Source: Amycolatopsis palatopharyngis | Lineage (GTDB): Bacteria > Actinomycetota > Actinomycetes > Mycobacteriales > Pseudonocardiaceae | DNA: 64,000 bases | Assembly (NCBI RefSeq): GCF_003385185.1 | Contig: NZ_PQHZ01000020.1 | Span: 1 to 64,000, forward strand | Direction of reading: 5' to 3' | Shown here: piece by piece, positions 61,275-64,000 of the stretch | Layout: each line of letters starts with the position of its first letter | How positions within the stretch are numbered: position 1 is the stretch's first letter | Notes under the pieces: model-generated | The model's database searches: none | Seen by the model: the letters and a program-made list of their open reading frames with translations, nothing else | What the model was told of the DNA's origin: nothing | Translations under genes and position numbers: made by a program

Positions 61275-62537
61275 TTATCGTGGGACGGCGGCTTGCAGTG
61301 CGGGCAACAGCGGCAGCAGGCCCGTGATGCTTTCCGGCGAGAGCTGGGCCATGGCCCGGTACGCCCCGCCGGTCCCGTCGCGCAGACTCGTGATCGACCG
61401 GGAGTTCGTGACGAACGCGGCCAGGTCGTTCAGGTACGGCAGCACCGCCGTCGTGATCGGTCCCAGCTGTCCGGTCACGGCATGCAGATCGCCGAGCGAG
61501 GCGTTGAGGTCACCGACGAACGGCCGCAGGTCTCGGACGACGGGTATCGCCTTGTCGACGACCGGTCGTGCGGAGTCGACGGTCTGCCCGAGCTTGTCGA
61601 CCGTGCCGGTGAACTTCTCGAGCGAGCTGGGCAGGGTTCCGCTCGCCTCGCGAAGCTTGTCCAGGACTGGGTCCAGCTGGGCACTCAACGCACCGACGCT
61701 CCCGGTGGCCTGCTGGAGCTGGTCAGTGAAGTCCGGCAGCTGTGCGAGCGCGGCATCGAGGTCACCGTTGCGCTGCCCCACCGTCGCCAGGGTCTTCTGG
61801 AGTGACTCGGCCAGTGCGCCGAGCCGCTCGTCATCACCCCCGGTAGCCGACGCGATCTGCCCCAGCGCGGTGACCAGCTTCTGCAACGTCTCCTTGCGGG
61901 TTTGCAGAGCGGTGACGACGGGCTGCAGGTCCCGCACCACTTGATCGGTCGCGTCGAGGCCCTCTGGCAGGTTGGCGGGCGCCCCGGCCAGCGCGACGTC
62001 CGATTCGGCCAGCAGGGTGGTCAGTGCGTCCCGAGTGTTGGCATCCAGGTGCCCGAGTGCTTCGTCGACCTGCACCGGCCGCACCGAGTTGGCGACGGGC
62101 AGCACCCCGCCCTCCGGCAGCCGCTTTCCCGGCGGACCACCAGGATTCAGCTCGACATACATTTCGTTCAGCGGGCTCTTGGGTCGTAGTAGGACACGTG
62201 CGTTGTCGTAGATCTGGTGTCCCTTGTCGATCGCCAGCTCGAGCCGCGCGTGCCCTCGGTCGTCGACGCTCGCCTCGCGGATGTCACCGACGGCTATCCC
62301 CGCGATCCGCACCTCCTGCCTGCTCGCGGGGTTGATCGCCGGCGCGGACTCGAAGGTGACCGAGTAGCGGTTCTTGCCATCCCAGGGCACTCGGACCTGC
62401 TGCATCGTGAGGATGTAGCCACCGGCCACCAGCCCTGCGGTCACGAGCGCGACCAGCGCAAGAACGTTGCGCTTGAGCTGCGGTTCGCTCGAGATCCGCT
62501 GCCAGGTACGCCGAATCCGGCTCGGGTGCGCGTTCAT
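61275..62537 (-). CDS. Mce-family (MlaD-domain) lipid transport protein
   Basis: The 420-residue protein has an anchor (about 27-47), an MlaD domain with YSVTFESAPAINPASRQEVR and IAGIAVGDIREASVDDRGHA, and a long coiled helical C-terminal region with regularly spaced TDQLQQATGSVGALSAQL-type repeats. ATG 62537 overlaps the preceding Mce stop (ATGA). Eleven nt separate it from the next Mce gene. Confidence 0.93.
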   Translation of the reverse strand: MNAHPSRIRRTWQRISSEPQLKRNVLALVALVTAGLVAGGYILTMQQVRVPWDGKNRYSVTFESAPAINPASRQEVRIAGIAVGDIREASVDDRGHARLELAIDKGHQIYDNARVLLRPKSPLNEMYVELNPGGPPGKRLPEGGVLPVANSVRPVQVDEALGHLDANTRDALTTLLAESDVALAGAPANLPEGLDATDQVVRDLQPVVTALQTRKETLQKLVTALGQIASATGGDDERLGALAESLQKTLATVGQRNGDLDAALAQLPDFTDQLQQATGSVGALSAQLDPVLDKLREASGTLPSSLEKFTGTVDKLGQTVDSARPVVDKAIPVVRDLRPFVGDLNASLGDLHAVTGQLGPITTAVLPYLNDLAAFVTNSRSITSLRDGTGGAYRAMAQLSPESITGLLPLLPALQAAVPR

Positions 62538-63874
62538 CGGCCGCTCCTGTTCTCCGGTGTTGCGCCCTGCAGGTGGGCGAGCGTGTTCATCAACTGCTCG
62601 AAGTTGATCGGGGTGCCCGCGATGCTGCCGCCGCCGAAACCCGGCTGGAGGCCGACGGCTGTCCCATTCGGGTCGGTGAGCGAAGAAGCGCGGTCCATGG
62701 TCGCGAACATGTAGCCGACCTCTTTGTACAACGGATGGTCCGAGCCGCCGCCTGCGTAGATGCCGGTGCCCTTGAAGGGCGACAGCACCCTGTTCATGAT
62801 CGGGCCGTTGACACGGTCAAGCACCGGCCCACGAACGTCGTCCAATACCTTCGTAGTGCCGTGCGCGGCGGGCACGAGCTGCTCGACCAGCGGCTGCACG
62901 TCGGTTAGCAGGCCGCGCACGTCCGTAAGCAGCGGCCGGGTCCTGGCGAGCACCGGATCGGCGTGCTCCAGGAACACGTCGAGCTCCTGCGCGACCGGAC
63001 GCGCGGGGTCCGCGGTGTCCCGTAGCTTGCCGAGCGTGACGCCGAGGTGGGCCAGCCCGTCATCCGCGTTATCCAGCGTCCTCGGCAGGTCGGCGATCGC
63101 GGTGGCGATGTCGGTCCGCCGGTTGTCGAGCGTGGAAGTGACCTGCTGTAGGTTCTGCACGATCGAGTCGAGCTGTCCCGGATTCTCGGTCAGCACGCGA
63201 GCGGTCGACTCGAACCCGTGCACGACGCTAGTCAGGTCCGTGCGCGGGTCCGTGCCCTGCAGGCCCTGCAAGACCGGCGTCGCCGCGTCAAGCGTGCCCG
63301 GCGCGTGGGCAAGCAGTCGTTCGATCGCCGATCCCCCGCCGGCACGCAGAGTGCCGTCGAGGCTCTGTGTCGCGGACCGGATACCCTTCACCGCGTCGGG
63401 CTGCAGGGTGTCCGCGAGCTGCTGAAGCTCGACCGGGATCCGAGTCCGCTCGACCGGGATCGTGCCGGCGAAGGTGGTCCGGTCGCCACCCGGGGCGAGT
63501 TCGACGTAGTACTTGCCGCCGAGAATGGTGGTCGGGCGCAGGGCCGCGCGCGGTGCGCCGCCGAGTTTGTCCGTGACACCGTCGTCCACCTTGACCTCGA
63601 CCAATGCCGAACCGTCGTCGGCCCGGCTGACTGAGGACACCACTCCCACCGGGACACCGGCGATCTTGACCTGGGACACGAACGGCTGCAGGTGGTAGTC
63701 CTGGGCGAACTGGACGCGGACGATGTCTCCGGGCCGGAGCGCCGTCGCGAGACGATCCTTCTCGACCAGCGCGTACCCGGCCAGCAGCGTCACTACGAGG
63801 ACTACGACGCCGAGCTTGAACGCTGACACCGGACGTCGTTTCGCCGTACGGAAGTGCAATGACAGCGCCTTCAC
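62534..63874 (-). CDS. Mce-family (MlaD-domain) lipid transport protein
   Basis: The 446-residue protein has an anchor (about 18-38), an MlaD domain (VRVQFAQDYHLQPFVSQVKI, AGVPVGVVSSVSR) and a helical tunnel region, followed by a C-terminal part with YKEVGYMFATMDRASSLTDP. GTG 63874 overlaps the stop of the preceding gene (GTGA). Confidence 0.93.
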   Translation of the reverse strand: MKALSLHFRTAKRRPVSAFKLGVVVLVVTLLAGYALVEKDRLATALRPGDIVRVQFAQDYHLQPFVSQVKIAGVPVGVVSSVSRADDGSALVEVKVDDGVTDKLGGAPRAALRPTTILGGKYYVELAPGGDRTTFAGTIPVERTRIPVELQQLADTLQPDAVKGIRSATQSLDGTLRAGGGSAIERLLAHAPGTLDAATPVLQGLQGTDPRTDLTSVVHGFESTARVLTENPGQLDSIVQNLQQVTSTLDNRRTDIATAIADLPRTLDNADDGLAHLGVTLGKLRDTADPARPVAQELDVFLEHADPVLARTRPLLTDVRGLLTDVQPLVEQLVPAAHGTTKVLDDVRGPVLDRVNGPIMNRVLSPFKGTGIYAGGGSDHPLYKEVGYMFATMDRASSLTDPNGTAVGLQPGFGGGSIAGTPINFEQLMNTLAHLQGATPENRSGR

Positions 63875-64000
63875 CGGTTTCCTCCTGGGATCTTCCGTGC
63901 GTCCTGGGCCGCCTCGCCCGGTGCGGGATAGGGATTCCTGGCGACCAGTGGATCCCGCACACCGCCCTGCCCGAGCACGGACTCCTCGCTGAACAACAGG
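63871..64000 (-). CDS. Mce-family protein, C-terminal end (cut by window edge)
   Basis: The minus strand is open from the window end to the stop at 63871-63873 and reads LLFSEESVLGQGGVRDPLVA, then RNPYPAPGEAAQDARKIPGG. The NPYPAPGEA-type tail is common at the end of Mce proteins. It overlaps the next Mce gene (GTGA). The rest lies beyond the window. Confidence 0.75.
   Translation of the reverse strand, partial: LLFSEESVLGQGGVRDPLVARNPYPAPGEAAQDARKIPGGNR

Overview
The window looks like a high-GC actinomycete chromosome, most likely from the Pseudonocardiales or a near relative. This is inferred from codon use, many GTG starts, an Mce/MMPL lipid-import operon and an actinobacterial style of aromatic catabolism; no rRNA or species marker is present. 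It divides into four blocks.

(1) 1-8640: the tail of a transposase, then a tightly overlapping six-gene operon (500-6678). It encodes an archaeal-type S-adenosylmethionine synthetase, a histidine phosphatase, a seryl-tRNA synthetase, a GT4 glycosyltransferase, an alanyl-tRNA-synthetase-like protein and an APH-type small-molecule kinase. A NUDIX gene and decayed phosphotransferase remnants follow. I know of no described pathway with this gene set.

(2) 8640-35000: a defence island with four systems. They are a type I restriction-modification operon (hsdR-hsdS-hsdM) beside an XRE/ImmA gene; a type III CBASS (CD-NTase, HORMA, TRIP13-like ATPase, nuclease-SAVED effector); a type I Wadjet (jetABCD); and a type II Thoeris-like locus (TIR, TM-Macro, HIT hydrolase, with a convergent second TIR and a DUF1883-TIR gene). 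Mobility signs lie between them: an excisionase/integrase pair, a 47-nt 3' fragment of tRNA-Ala(GGC) with a terminator, a truncated second integrase, and a TcmP remnant. A frameshifted IS4-type transposase (35.9-37.1 kb) marks the right border.

(3) 37147-55122: an aromatic-ring catabolic cluster. One arm has a Rieske oxygenase, a dihydrodiol dehydrogenase, a VOC extradiol dioxygenase and a hydratase-aldolase. The other has an HpaB/HpaC-type phenol hydroxylase, an MhpB-type extradiol dioxygenase, a C-C hydrolase and the hydratase-aldolase-acetaldehyde dehydrogenase end of the meta pathway. A fused ETF and a rubredoxin sit where a ferredoxin and its reductase would be expected. A GntR-family regulator lies in the middle. 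A palindrome close to AGAT-N-CTAG-N-ATCT occurs in five intergenic regions of this cluster, including upstream of the regulator, and is probably its operator.

(4) 55216-64000: a GAF-LuxR type regulator, then a minus-strand operon of at least four Mce proteins, an MMPL transporter, a SurA-like peptidyl-prolyl isomerase and a small membrane protein. The adjacent Mce system may import the hydrophobic substrate of the catabolic cluster, but this is inference from proximity.
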